From a bacterium (lineage in GTDB: Bacteria; Desulfobacterota; Deferrisomatia; Deferrisomatales; BM512), in NCBI GenBank assembly GCA_009724975.1, contig SRXB01000088.1, forward strand, positions 1 through 7,996: DNA of 7,996 nucleotides, given 5' to 3'. Of the stretch, positions 1 through 6,306 are shown piece after piece. The stretch's first letter is position 1. Every line of letters starts with the position of its first letter. The translations under genes were made by a program, and so were the position numbers. The notes beneath the pieces were generated by a model that made no database searches, was not told where the DNA came from, and saw only the letters and a list, made by a program, of their open reading frames with translations.

Positions 1-1
1 G

Positions 2-736
2 GCGCTGGTAATCGCGGTAATAGCCTCGGCCTTCCTCCTCCGCAAGAAAATGCCCGCCGTCAGTCTGGGAATTATATGGTTTTTCGCCGGATTGCTTCCG
101 GTCTGCGGCCTGGCCATGATCCTATCCCCCACCGTCATCGCCGACCGCTACCTTTACATCCCGCTAATCGGCGTCTCGATGGCACTCTCCTCGGCGGCGG
201 TCTTCATCTACGAGCGCAGGCCGTCGACGAGAAACATACCGGCGCTGAAGGCCGTAGTGGCGGCGGTCATAATCCTCTCGGCCAGCTACACCACCGCCCG
301 CGTCGATGTATGGAACACCGACGAGAGTTTCTGGAGGCGCGCCATAAAAGACGCCCCAGAGCTGACCATGCCTTATAAAAATTACGCCTTCAGCCTGGCG
401 CGGGCGGGCAAAACCGATGAAGCTGAATCAAGGTTTTTGATGCTCAAGGCTATGGGAATCATCGACCCGAAGATAGATATAAACCTCTCCAAGATATACC
501 TTGCCCGCAACGACATCGAGAGATCGGTTAAATATGCCGAAAACGCCCTGGCTATGAACGTTGCGGACTCTGGAACACTGGCATGGTACGGCTGCGTGAT
601 GCTTGCTAACGGCAACCTTGTCCTTGCCAGAAGGGCTTCAGAAAAAGCGTTGGAAGGGAATAAATATAACTATCTGGCGCTCGACAACATCGCCAAGATC
701 GACCGCATCGAAGGGAATAATGGCGGCGCAAACTAA
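2..736 (+). CDS. TMTC-like membrane protein with C-terminal TPRs, 3' part only
   Basis: The reading frame is open to the left edge, so this is the C-terminal 244 residues of a longer protein; the first ATG (50) is probably internal. The visible part starts with hydrophobic segments (a stretch at the edge, GIIWFFAGLLPVCGLAMIL, a segment after the loop, and one around AVVAAVIILSASYTTA). The loop motif ADRYLYIPLIG closely matches ADRFTYIPHLG in the complete protein at 4116-6092, and both are typical of bacterial TMTC/PMT-like GT-C membrane proteins. After WNTDESFWRRAI the chain becomes soluble, with about three to four TPR-like helix pairs rich in A/L/Y spacing. Family members are thought to be polyisoprenyl-phosphate-sugar dependent glycosyltransferases acting at the periplasmic face, but the acidic active-site loop would be upstream and is not seen. 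The last ~250 bases look more AT-rich than the neighbours. It ends 18 bp before the cupin gene on the same strand, consistent with one transcript. Confidence 0.8.
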   Translation, partial: ALVIAVIASAFLLRKKMPAVSLGIIWFFAGLLPVCGLAMILSPTVIADRYLYIPLIGVSMALSSAAVFIYERRPSTRNIPALKAVVAAVIILSASYTTARVDVWNTDESFWRRAIKDAPELTMPYKNYAFSLARAGKTDEAESRFLMLKAMGIIDPKIDINLSKIYLARNDIERSVKYAENALAMNVADSGTLAWYGCVMLANGNLVLARRASEKALEGNKYNYLALDNIAKIDRIEGNNGGAN

Positions 737-754
737 AAGGCGCGAGGCCGAAGC

Positions 755-1120
755 ATGGCCCGTTTCATAAACATCCCCTCCTTCGCCGACGAGAGGGGAA
801 TCCTCTCCACCCTTGAAGGCGCATTGCCCTTTAGCGTGCGGCGCATATTTTTCATCCATTCGGTGCCGCAAGGCGCCAAGAGGGGCGGACACCGCCATCA
901 CGAAACCACCCTTCTCCTTCTTTGCGTCAGCGGCTCCTGCGAGGTGCTGGTAAAGCGTGAAGGAAATGAGAGGAGATTTCGCCTCGACCGACCCGACACC
1001 GGACTCCTTCTGGATCCCGAGGAGTGGCGGCTTATGGAAAATTTCTCCGAAGGGGCGGTGCTTTTGGCTGCGGCCTCCACCGCCTACGACCCGTCGGACT
1101 ACATATGCGAACCAGCGTGA
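755..1120 (+). CDS. FdtA/QdtA-type dTDP-4-keto-6-deoxyhexose 3,4-ketoisomerase (WxcM-like cupin)
   Basis: A 121-residue single-domain cupin. The family converts dTDP-4-keto-6-deoxyglucose to the 3-keto isomer, the step before C3 amination, in the cytoplasm. Matching family signatures are the N-terminal DERGIL...LE, the PFSVRRIFFI strand, RGGHRHH with the two cupin histidines (His46, His48), the GSCEVLV turn, the P-x-x-GLLL segment, and the C-terminal ENFSEGAVLLAAAS-x-x-YDPSDYI. The length is slightly short compared with the usual ~135 residues because the C-terminal tail is missing. Two positions differ from the FdtA consensus as I recall it: the usual Tyr-Tyr of the RVYYI strand is Phe-Phe here, and the Gln a few residues after the His pair is Leu. 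GAGG at 744-747 sits 7 nt before the ATG. Context (aminotransferase, RmlA, RmlB directly downstream) strongly supports the role. Whether the product has the galacto (Fuc3N) or gluco (Qui3N) configuration cannot be told from sequence. Confidence 0.82.
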   Translation: MARFINIPSFADERGILSTLEGALPFSVRRIFFIHSVPQGAKRGGHRHHETTLLLLCVSGSCEVLVKREGNERRFRLDRPDTGLLLDPEEWRLMENFSEGAVLLAAASTAYDPSDYICEPA

Positions 1121-2211
1121 CGAAAATCCCCTTCGAGGACCTCGGCGCGGTGACAAAACACCTTCGCGGCGAGCTGGTCGGGGCCTTTGAAAGAGTATTG
1201 GACTCGGGAATCTTCATCCTTGGTCCCGAAGTGGAGTCCTTCGAGCGCCTTTTCGCCGAAAAATTCTCGCTGGGCCAAGCCGTGGGAGTCGCCTCCGGCT
1301 ACGACGCCCTCACCATAGCCTTCCTGGCGCTTGGGCTTCGGGAGGGCGAGGTCATAATACCGGCGAACACCTACATGGCGACGGTGCTGGCGGCAATGCG
1401 CGCGGGGCTCAGCCCGGTGCTGGTCGATCCCGACCCCGAAACCCTCCTCCTTTGCCCCGAGGGGGCGAGAAGGGCGATAACGGGTAAAACAGTCGCCATT
1501 TTGCCGGTTCACCTTTACGGGCTGGCCTGCGACATGGGTCAAATATCGCTTTTGGCGAAGGAGCACGGATTGAAAATGGTGGAGGATTGCGCTCAAGCTC
1601 ATGGGGCGCGATTCGGTGGCCGGTTCGTCGGCGCGTTTTCCGACGCCGCAGCCTTCAGTTTTTACCCTACTAAAAACTTGGGGGCCTTGGGCGATGGCGG
1701 CGTGGTGGCCGTCGGCGAACCGGCGACAGCCTCACGTGCGAGAATGTTGCGCAACTACGGGGCTGACGAACGTGGAGAGGCCGTTGAAATCGGGCTTAAT
1801 TCCCGCCTCGACGAATTGCAGGCCGCCATCCTGAAGGTCCGGCTTGCAAGGCTCGACGAAACGCTGCGGCGTAAAAACGAGATAGCCGCCGCCTACGACG
1901 CCGGGCTAGACAAGCGGATCAAAAGGCCCCTCCCCGTGAAAGGCTCCACGCCGGCAAAAAGTCTCTACCCCGTATTGTTCCAGAGGCGCGACGAGCTAAA
2001 AGAGCACCTCGCGGGCCTCGGCATAGGGGCAAAAATACATTACCCCACCCCGCCTCACCGCCACGGGGCGATAGCGCACGCGGTGAGCGGCGATTTTCCG
2101 GTTTCGGACCGGATAAGCTCCACCATACTCAGCCTTCCACTTTCCGAGAGGCTGACCGACGGCGAAGTGAAGACGATAATTGACGCCGTCAACGATTTTT
2201 GCGGCAAATAA
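1105..2211 (+). CDS. DegT/DnrJ/EryC1 family PLP-dependent sugar-nucleotide 3-aminotransferase (FdtB/QdtB type)
   Basis: 368 residues from ATG 1105, the usual family length. It should transfer an amino group (normally from glutamate) to a dTDP-3-keto-6-deoxyhexose using PLP. Fold-type I markers, numbered from this start, are SGYDAL (64-69, phosphate-binding loop), VEDCAQAHGA (159-168, with Asp161 for the PLP ring nitrogen and Gln164), and SFYPTKNLGALGDGG (185-199), where Lys190 is the Schiff-base lysine. NSRLDELQAAIL (232-243) and IHYPTPPH (311-318) also fit. The frame is open further upstream (ATG 1024), but that stretch lies inside the cupin gene and shows no family similarity. ATG 1105 overlaps the cupin by 16 nt. 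GTG 1117, which forms a GTGA stop-start overlap, is an equally reasonable start and would suggest translational coupling. Neither has a clear Shine-Dalgarno. The cupin partner points to C3 rather than C4 amination. Confidence 0.88.
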   Translation: MRTSVTKIPFEDLGAVTKHLRGELVGAFERVLDSGIFILGPEVESFERLFAEKFSLGQAVGVASGYDALTIAFLALGLREGEVIIPANTYMATVLAAMRAGLSPVLVDPDPETLLLCPEGARRAITGKTVAILPVHLYGLACDMGQISLLAKEHGLKMVEDCAQAHGARFGGRFVGAFSDAAAFSFYPTKNLGALGDGGVVAVGEPATASRARMLRNYGADERGEAVEIGLNSRLDELQAAILKVRLARLDETLRRKNEIAAAYDAGLDKRIKRPLPVKGSTPAKSLYPVLFQRRDELKEHLAGLGIGAKIHYPTPPHRHGAIAHAVSGDFPVSDRISSTILSLPLSERLTDGEVKTIIDAVNDFCGK

Positions 2212-2220
2212 GGGGGATAG

Positions 2221-3102
2221 ATGTCGGCGATAAAAAAAGGGGTTATTCTGGCGGGAGGGTCGGGGACAAGGCTTTACCCGCTCACCTCATCGCTGAACAA
2301 GCACCTTTGGCCCGTTTACGACAAGCCAATGCTCTACTACCCGCTCGCCACGCTGATGGGGGCGGGTATACGGAACATCTGCATAGTCGGCTCGCCCCGC
2401 GACATCGCGGCCTACCGCGCCGTACTCGAAAACGCGGGCCGCTGGGGGATAAAAATCTCTTGCCGCGAACAGTCCGAGCCGTTTGGAATAGCCCACGCGC
2501 TGGGATGCGCCGCCGATTTTCTTGAGGGGGACGGCTCCGCGGTGATTTTGGGCGACAATTTCTTTTGCGGGGAGGAATTCCTCTACGGAAATATCCGCGC
2601 CTTTCGGGGCGGCGCTCTGGCCTTCACCCAGAAAACCCCTGAGGCGCGCCGCTTTGGCGTCATGGAGCTGGACAGGGACGGCAAGCCCGTCTCCGTGGTG
2701 GAAAAACCCCCCGTTGCGGACTCGGGGCTGGCTATAACCGGCCTTTACCTCTTCGACGGGGCGGTGGCCGACCATTGCTTCGCCGTGGGGGTCGCCGAGC
2801 GCGGGGAGATGGAGATTACCGACGTTTTGGCCCGCTACATGAGCGCCGGCGAGCTTTCAGCAGTGGTATTGGGTCCCAAAACCGGATGGATGGACATGGG
2901 GACGCCCGAAAGCCTCCTCCAGGCGGCGCTGGTGGTCAGGCAGGCGGCGCAAAACGACGCGGCGCTGATAGGTTGCCCCGAAAAAACCGCCTACAAAATG
3001 GGTTTCATCAGCAGGGAGGAGTTCGGGGCACTGATTTCCGCCATGCCCCCCTGCGAATACCGGCAAAACCTCCTGCGCGCGGCGCTCAGGATGGCCTCTT
3101 GA
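2221..3102 (+). CDS. rmlA: Glucose-1-phosphate thymidylyltransferase (RmlA family)
   Basis: 293 residues, the usual RmlA length. The enzyme joins dTTP and glucose-1-phosphate to give dTDP-glucose and pyrophosphate, the entry step to dTDP-deoxysugars. It shows the nucleotide-binding loop ILAGGSGTRLYPLT (9-22), PVYDKPMLYYPL (31-42), the metal-binding GDN (111-113), VVEKP (159-163), ITGLYLFD (172-179), EITD (198-201) and GWMDMGTPESLLQA (222-235). Several normally stiff motifs vary: NKHLWPVYDKP where RmlA usually has SKQLLPVYDKP, SEPFGIAHAL where the usual form is PSPxGLAQAF, and GWMDMGTPES instead of GWLDTGTHDS. It is therefore a divergent branch; another sugar-1-phosphate or NTP preference is possible, though the neighbours argue for dTDP-glucose. 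A GGGGG ribosome-binding site (2212-2216) directly follows the aminotransferase stop, 4 nt before the ATG. The stop overlaps the proposed TTG start of rmlB. Confidence 0.88.
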   Translation: MSAIKKGVILAGGSGTRLYPLTSSLNKHLWPVYDKPMLYYPLATLMGAGIRNICIVGSPRDIAAYRAVLENAGRWGIKISCREQSEPFGIAHALGCAADFLEGDGSAVILGDNFFCGEEFLYGNIRAFRGGALAFTQKTPEARRFGVMELDRDGKPVSVVEKPPVADSGLAITGLYLFDGAVADHCFAVGVAERGEMEITDVLARYMSAGELSAVVLGPKTGWMDMGTPESLLQAALVVRQAAQNDAALIGCPEKTAYKMGFISREEFGALISAMPPCEYRQNLLRAALRMAS

Positions 3103-4109
3103 CAGAAAAACGGCCCTTGCGAAAGCCAAAATGCGTCATGGTGACGGGCGGAGCCGGATTCATAGGCTCAAACCTGATTCGTCACATCTTTGCCGAAAGG
3201 CCGGAGTGGTTCGTGGTCAGCTACGACCTCCTTACCTATGCCGGCAGCCTCTTTTGGGAGGAAGAGAGCTTCCCTCGCGACCGCCACGCCTTCGTGCTGG
3301 GCGACATCTGCGACCCCAGCGGGGTTCTGGCGGCGATAAGAGAATACGGGGTGGATTTAATAATAAATTGCGCGGCCCAGTCGCACGTCGACAACGCGAT
3401 AGCTGGGAGCGCCGAGTTTTTGCGAACTAATTTTTCAGGCACCGGTGTGCTCCTGGACGCGGCCAGGGTTGGCCGCGTCCCCTTTTTTTTACAGCTCTCC
3501 ACCGACGAGGTTTACGGGGAATCCCAAGGGGAAATCCCTTTCGGCGAAGGAGCGCCCCTTTGCCCCAACAACCCCTACTCGGCCAGCAAAGCCGCCGCCG
3601 ACCTCCTTTGCAGGTCCTATTCGCGAACTTACGGCCAGCAAATCGCCATAGTGCGCCCCTGCAACAACTACGGCCCGCGGCAGCACCCCGAAAAACTCAT
3701 CCCCAAATTCATTTTAAAATCGCTCAAAGGCCAGCCCCTGCCGCTTTACGGCGACGGCTCACAAAAGCGCTGCTGGCTCAACGTCGACGACACGGCCTCG
3801 GCGCTAATCGCCCTGGCACAGAGCGGAGAGGCGGGCGAAATTTACAACCTTGGCTCGCCGTGGGAATTCTCAAACCTTGAAATAGCTAAAAAGCTGCTCC
3901 AAATCACCGGCAGGGAAGAAAGTCTTATAAGTAAAGTAGCGGACCGCCCGGGCCACGACCGGCGCTACCTCATGGATTCGTCAAAAATAACCGCCGCCAC
4001 GGGCTGGCGCCCCTCGGTGGACCCTGAAAACGGCCTTTACAACACGGTCTTGTGGTACGGGGAAAAACTTCCGGAAATAGAGAAAAAAATCGACCTCTCT
4101 TCACTATAA
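3099..4109 (+). CDS. rmlB: dTDP-glucose 4,6-dehydratase (RmlB)
   Basis: Extended short-chain dehydrogenase of 336 residues that converts dTDP-glucose to dTDP-4-keto-6-deoxyglucose with bound NAD. Numbered from TTG 3099: TGGAGFIGSN (16-25) is the dinucleotide loop, DLLTYAGSL (43-51) and AAQSHVDNAI (92-101) are family motifs, STDEVYG (134-140) carries the Asp-Glu catalytic pair, and YSASK (160-164) is the Tyr-xxx-Lys pair. RPCNNYGPRQHPEKLIP and RPGHDRRYLMD follow. AAQSHVD has Gln where Glu is usual. Start choice: TTG 3099 makes a TTGA overlap with the rmlA stop and has AGGA at 3088-3091, 7 nt upstream. TTG 3117 and ATG 3138 are alternatives, and ATG 3138 would leave only two residues before the TGG loop. 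The frame is open farther upstream inside rmlA, but that part is a shadow. A terminator-like hairpin with eight Ts lies inside the gene, encoding residues ~119-131. It is the last gene of the run. Confidence 0.9.
   Translation: MTEKRPLRKPKCVMVTGGAGFIGSNLIRHIFAERPEWFVVSYDLLTYAGSLFWEEESFPRDRHAFVLGDICDPSGVLAAIREYGVDLIINCAAQSHVDNAIAGSAEFLRTNFSGTGVLLDAARVGRVPFFLQLSTDEVYGESQGEIPFGEGAPLCPNNPYSASKAAADLLCRSYSRTYGQQIAIVRPCNNYGPRQHPEKLIPKFILKSLKGQPLPLYGDGSQKRCWLNVDDTASALIALAQSGEAGEIYNLGSPWEFSNLEIAKKLLQITGREESLISKVADRPGHDRRYLMDSSKITAATGWRPSVDPENGLYNTVLWYGEKLPEIEKKIDLSSL
3455..3490 (+). terminator. Intrinsic-terminator-like hairpin inside the rmlB coding sequence
   Basis: The arm GGACGCGGCCA (3455-3465) and its exact reverse complement TGGCCGCGTCC (3470-3480) form a perfect 11-bp GC-rich stem with a 4-nt GGGT loop. 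After CC comes a run of eight Ts (3483-3490). This is the classical form of a Rho-independent terminator on the sense strand, yet it lies in frame within rmlB, where it encodes roughly LDAARVGRVPFFL just before the STDEVYG catalytic motif. The structure is seen directly; termination in the cell is inferred. Active translation through it would be expected to weaken termination. Confidence 0.65.
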
Positions 4110-4115
4110 ATCAGG

Positions 4116-6092
4116 CTATCTGCCCGAAACCCTACTCAATCCCTCCGCCGCCCGCCCGTCGGAGGGGTTTTTCGAAAGCGCCCGCCGGTAATAATCGGCG
4201 GCGGCCCTAAAATCTCCCTCTCCCTCCAGGATGGAGGCATATTTCACCATTAATTCCGAATCGTTGGGGGCCAGGGCAAAGGCTTTTTCAAAATATGGCG
4301 CGGCCTCGGCCCTTTTCCCTTCGTACCTGAGGGCAAGGCCCGCGTTGAAGTGGGCGGCCGGATTTTGTGGGTTGTTCTCTATCGCTTTTTTGAAGGATTC
4401 CAAGGCTTCTTGGTAGCGCCCGAGCCTGCCCAAGGTCTCGCCGCGCTCCACCGGCGCGTAGGGGTCGAGCGGCCTAAGCGCCACCGCGCGGTCAAGCTCG
4501 GCCAGCGCATCAGGCAAGGAGCCGTAGCGGGCCAGCAGGGTCCCCTTCATGTAGCGCGCCTTGAAATGATCGGGCTTTCGCGAAATAGCACCGTCGAGAC
4601 TTTGAAGCGCCAAGGGGATATTACCCGCCTCGTAGGCCGCGACCGCCATGTTGTAATGCGATTCGGGGTCTTCTGGCAGCATCGAGGCGGCCCTCTGAAA
4701 GGCCGCCAACGCCTCCTTAAGCCTTCCGGAGCGCCCAAGCGCCACGCCGAGGTTGCGATAGGCAAGCGGATCTAGAGGGTTTTTGTCAAAAGAGCTACGG
4801 TAAAGGCGAACCGCCTCGTCGTAATCGCCCCGCTCGGCGTTCGCCATAGCCAAAACCGTCTCGACATAGGCGGAAGGGTTTTCCCTCACCTGATAGGAGT
4901 AAAGGGTGAAGGTGTCTTTCCATAAAAGCAGCTGGTTGAAGGAGAGGGCCCAAAGTAGCGCCGCCAGAGCCGCACCCAAAAGAGCGGCTGGCTTTTTGGC
5001 CTTATCAAAACCTTCCAGAAGATAACCCGCCCCCCAAACCAGCGCCGCCATGAGTCCCAGGTGCGGTATGTAGGTGAAGCGGTCGGCGACCGCGTTGACC
5101 CCCACCGGCAAAATGCCGCAAACCGGCGCAAGCGCGGCCAGAAACCAGAACCAGCCGGCCGCCGCGGCCCCCAACTCCCTTCTTTTGACCCAAACCGCCA
5201 GCTTTATCGCCGCCAAAAGCGCCAAAATAGCCAGCGCCGCGCCCAGCCCCGCTCTTTTGAAAGCCAGCGAATCCTGAATGACAAGGTGAAAGGGCCAAAA
5301 GGTCTTTTGAAGGTAATGCGCGTAGGTCGAGGCCACCGTTGCGACGCGGTCGGCCAGGGGGGTCGAATAAATCGCCGCGCGCTGGGTGAAGAGGGTAGTC
5401 GCGGAGAAAAGCGCGGCCAAAAGGGCGAAGGGAATCTTCTCGCTTATTATTTTTCGCCACCCCGCGCTCTCAAGGCGGCGAAAGGGCCAGATGTCGAGGG
5501 TGAAAAAGAGGAGCGGGGCGACAACCAGCGCCGGTTTGGCCATCAAGCCCGCCCCAAGGGCGAAAAAACTCCACCAGTACCACTTTTTGGAGCGGTTTTT
5601 CACGTATTCGAGCCAAAAATTCAGGGAAAGCAGGAAGAAAAAGGCCGAAAGGAGGTCTTTTCGCGCCGTTATCCAGGCTACCGACTCCACCCTCAGGGGA
5701 TGGAAGGAGAAAAGAGCCGCGGCGAGAAGGCTTTTAACGGTGGAGCCGGTCGCATTTTTCAGGAAAAGGTAGAAAAGAAGGACGTTGAGGGCGTGCAAAA
5801 GGGCGTTGGTCAGGTGAAAGCCGCCCGCGTCCATCCCCCAGAGGGAAAAATCCGCCATGAGGGAGAGCCACGTCAGGGGAATCCAGTAGGACTCGTAAAC
5901 CGTAGTGAAGGCGGTCTTTAACCCCCAAAGAGAGAGGCCGCCCTTTACCATGTCGTTGTTTATTACGTATTCGGGGTCGTCTATTATCTGGAAAGAGAAG
6001 GAGCGCGAGGTAAAATAAAGGGCGAGGGTGGCCAGCGCGATTAAAAGCGCCGGAAAGAGGGGCTTTAGGCGGTTTTCGCAAAAATATGCCAC
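4116..6092 (-). CDS. TMTC-like GT-C membrane protein with C-terminal TPR repeats
   Basis: 658 residues, apparently complete. A membrane segment (about 11-28) is followed by the extracytoplasmic loop IIDDPEYV (36-43) with the paired acidic residues Asp38-Asp39 expected of GT-C enzymes such as PMT/TMTC. Then come IPLTWLS (71-77), GGFHLTNALLHALN (90-103), FHPLRVESVAW (130-140), RKDLLS (144-149) and AKPALVVAPLL (185-195), all hallmarks of the bacterial TMTC-like/TPR family. About ten membrane segments reach to ~390, including VADRFTYIPHLG (335-346). Residues ~408-646 are about seven tandem TPRs (ends near 439, 474, 508, 542, 576, 610, 646). Likely role: inner-membrane transferase using a lipid-linked sugar, with TPRs for protein contact. 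Donor and acceptor are unknown, so the function is inferred. The GTG start is supported by AAAAGGAG upstream. The gene is convergent with rmlB with a 6-bp gap and resembles the truncated gene at the left edge. Confidence 0.85.
   Translation of the reverse strand: MAYFCENRLKPLFPALLIALATLALYFTSRSFSFQIIDDPEYVINNDMVKGGLSLWGLKTAFTTVYESYWIPLTWLSLMADFSLWGMDAGGFHLTNALLHALNVLLFYLFLKNATGSTVKSLLAAALFSFHPLRVESVAWITARKDLLSAFFFLLSLNFWLEYVKNRSKKWYWWSFFALGAGLMAKPALVVAPLLFFTLDIWPFRRLESAGWRKIISEKIPFALLAALFSATTLFTQRAAIYSTPLADRVATVASTYAHYLQKTFWPFHLVIQDSLAFKRAGLGAALAILALLAAIKLAVWVKRRELGAAAAGWFWFLAALAPVCGILPVGVNAVADRFTYIPHLGLMAALVWGAGYLLEGFDKAKKPAALLGAALAALLWALSFNQLLLWKDTFTLYSYQVRENPSAYVETVLAMANAERGDYDEAVRLYRSSFDKNPLDPLAYRNLGVALGRSGRLKEALAAFQRAASMLPEDPESHYNMAVAAYEAGNIPLALQSLDGAISRKPDHFKARYMKGTLLARYGSLPDALAELDRAVALRPLDPYAPVERGETLGRLGRYQEALESFKKAIENNPQNPAAHFNAGLALRYEGKRAEAAPYFEKAFALAPNDSELMVKYASILEGEGDFRAAADYYRRALSKNPSDGRAAEGLSRVSGR
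4138..4172 (+). terminator. Probable terminator of the sugar operon, inside the convergent gene
   Basis: CCCTCCG (4141-4147) pairs with CGGAGGG (4160-4166) around a 12-nt loop. A G-U pair and two A-T pairs can extend the stem outward (4138-4140 with 4167-4169), and a T run occupies 4168-4172. It is 29 bp beyond the rmlB stop and is read in the rmlB direction. It lies within the last codons of the - strand gene, whose stop is at 4116. I see no comparable hairpin for the - strand gene beyond 4116. Confidence 0.6.
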
Positions 6093-6101
6093 GCGTTCTG
6101 A

Positions 6102-6109
6102 CTCCTTTT
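6102..6109 (-). promoter_or_regulatory. Shine-Dalgarno deciding the GTG start of the TMTC-like gene
   Basis: Read on the - strand the sequence is AAAAGGAG, ending 9 nt before GTG (6092-6090). No ATG is better placed: the next residues of the frame (AYFCENRLKP) lead straight into the first membrane segment, which fits this start. Confidence 0.7.
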
Positions 6110-6217
6110 GGCTTTAACGGGGCTATATTATCGGCAAGGTGAAAGAAAAGCCACCGGCAACCGATGCGAGGGCGGGTTCAATCGTCTTTTCCCAATGGCT
6201 ACAGCTACTTACGCGTC

Positions 6218-6263
6218 AAAAGCACCTTAAGCCCCCCTTTTGCTTGCCCTTTTGGGTGCTTTT
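6218..6263. terminator. Symmetric hairpin, possible bidirectional terminator or leader attenuator
   Basis: AAAAGCACC (6218-6226) pairs perfectly with GGTGCTTTT (6255-6263). An inner AAGC/GCTT stem (6229-6232 with 6242-6245) is possible in the loop. Both strands end the stem in TTTT, so it could work in either direction. Because the flanking genes diverge, it is not downstream of either. It would instead lie in the 5' leader of psiE, or of the - strand gene, if a promoter is on its far side. Confidence 0.4.
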
Positions 6264-6306
6264 ATGCGATTGTATTTGTTTGGCATGATTTGAACCAAAT
6301 GGACGG

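Larger units (their letters stand above)
6093..6306. other. Intergenic region between divergent genes
   Basis: 214 bp between the start of the TMTC-like gene (- strand) and psiE (+ strand). It must hold both promoters, but I see no pair of -35/-10 boxes good enough to name. It contains a hairpin at 6218-6263 and a weak inverted repeat ATCGG/CCGAT (6130-6134 with 6161-6165). No tRNA or convincing small ORF was found. It looks less GC-rich than the coding DNA. Confidence 0.6.

Noticed and set aside
2775..3098. Upstream extension of the rmlB frame inside rmlA
   Set aside because: The extra ~108 residues are low-complexity G/R/A-rich shadow sequence; RmlB proteins begin just before the TGGAGFIG loop.
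4090..4115. T7 run on the - strand after the TMTC-like stop as its terminator
   Set aside because: No stem of useful length precedes the T run in the - direction.
5563..5592. Terminator-like CTCCA/TGGAG hairpin followed by T6 on the - strand within the TMTC-like gene
   Set aside because: The stem is only 5 bp with a 14-nt loop, too weak to call, unlike the rmlB hairpin.
5061..5921. Long + strand open frame (286 codons) antisense to the TMTC-like gene
   Set aside because: It is rich in R, K, G and P with no recognisable domain, as expected for a shadow of a GC-rich gene. The - strand frame has clear family motifs and TPRs.
6173..6184. GGTTCAATC resembling a tRNA T-loop
   Set aside because: The flanking bases do not form a T stem and no acceptor or anticodon arm can be built around it.
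6280..6296. TTTGGCATGATTTGAA as a sigma-54 promoter before psiE
   Set aside because: Spacing between the GG and the downstream TTG-like element is off by one, the GC is missing, and it lies too close to the start codon.
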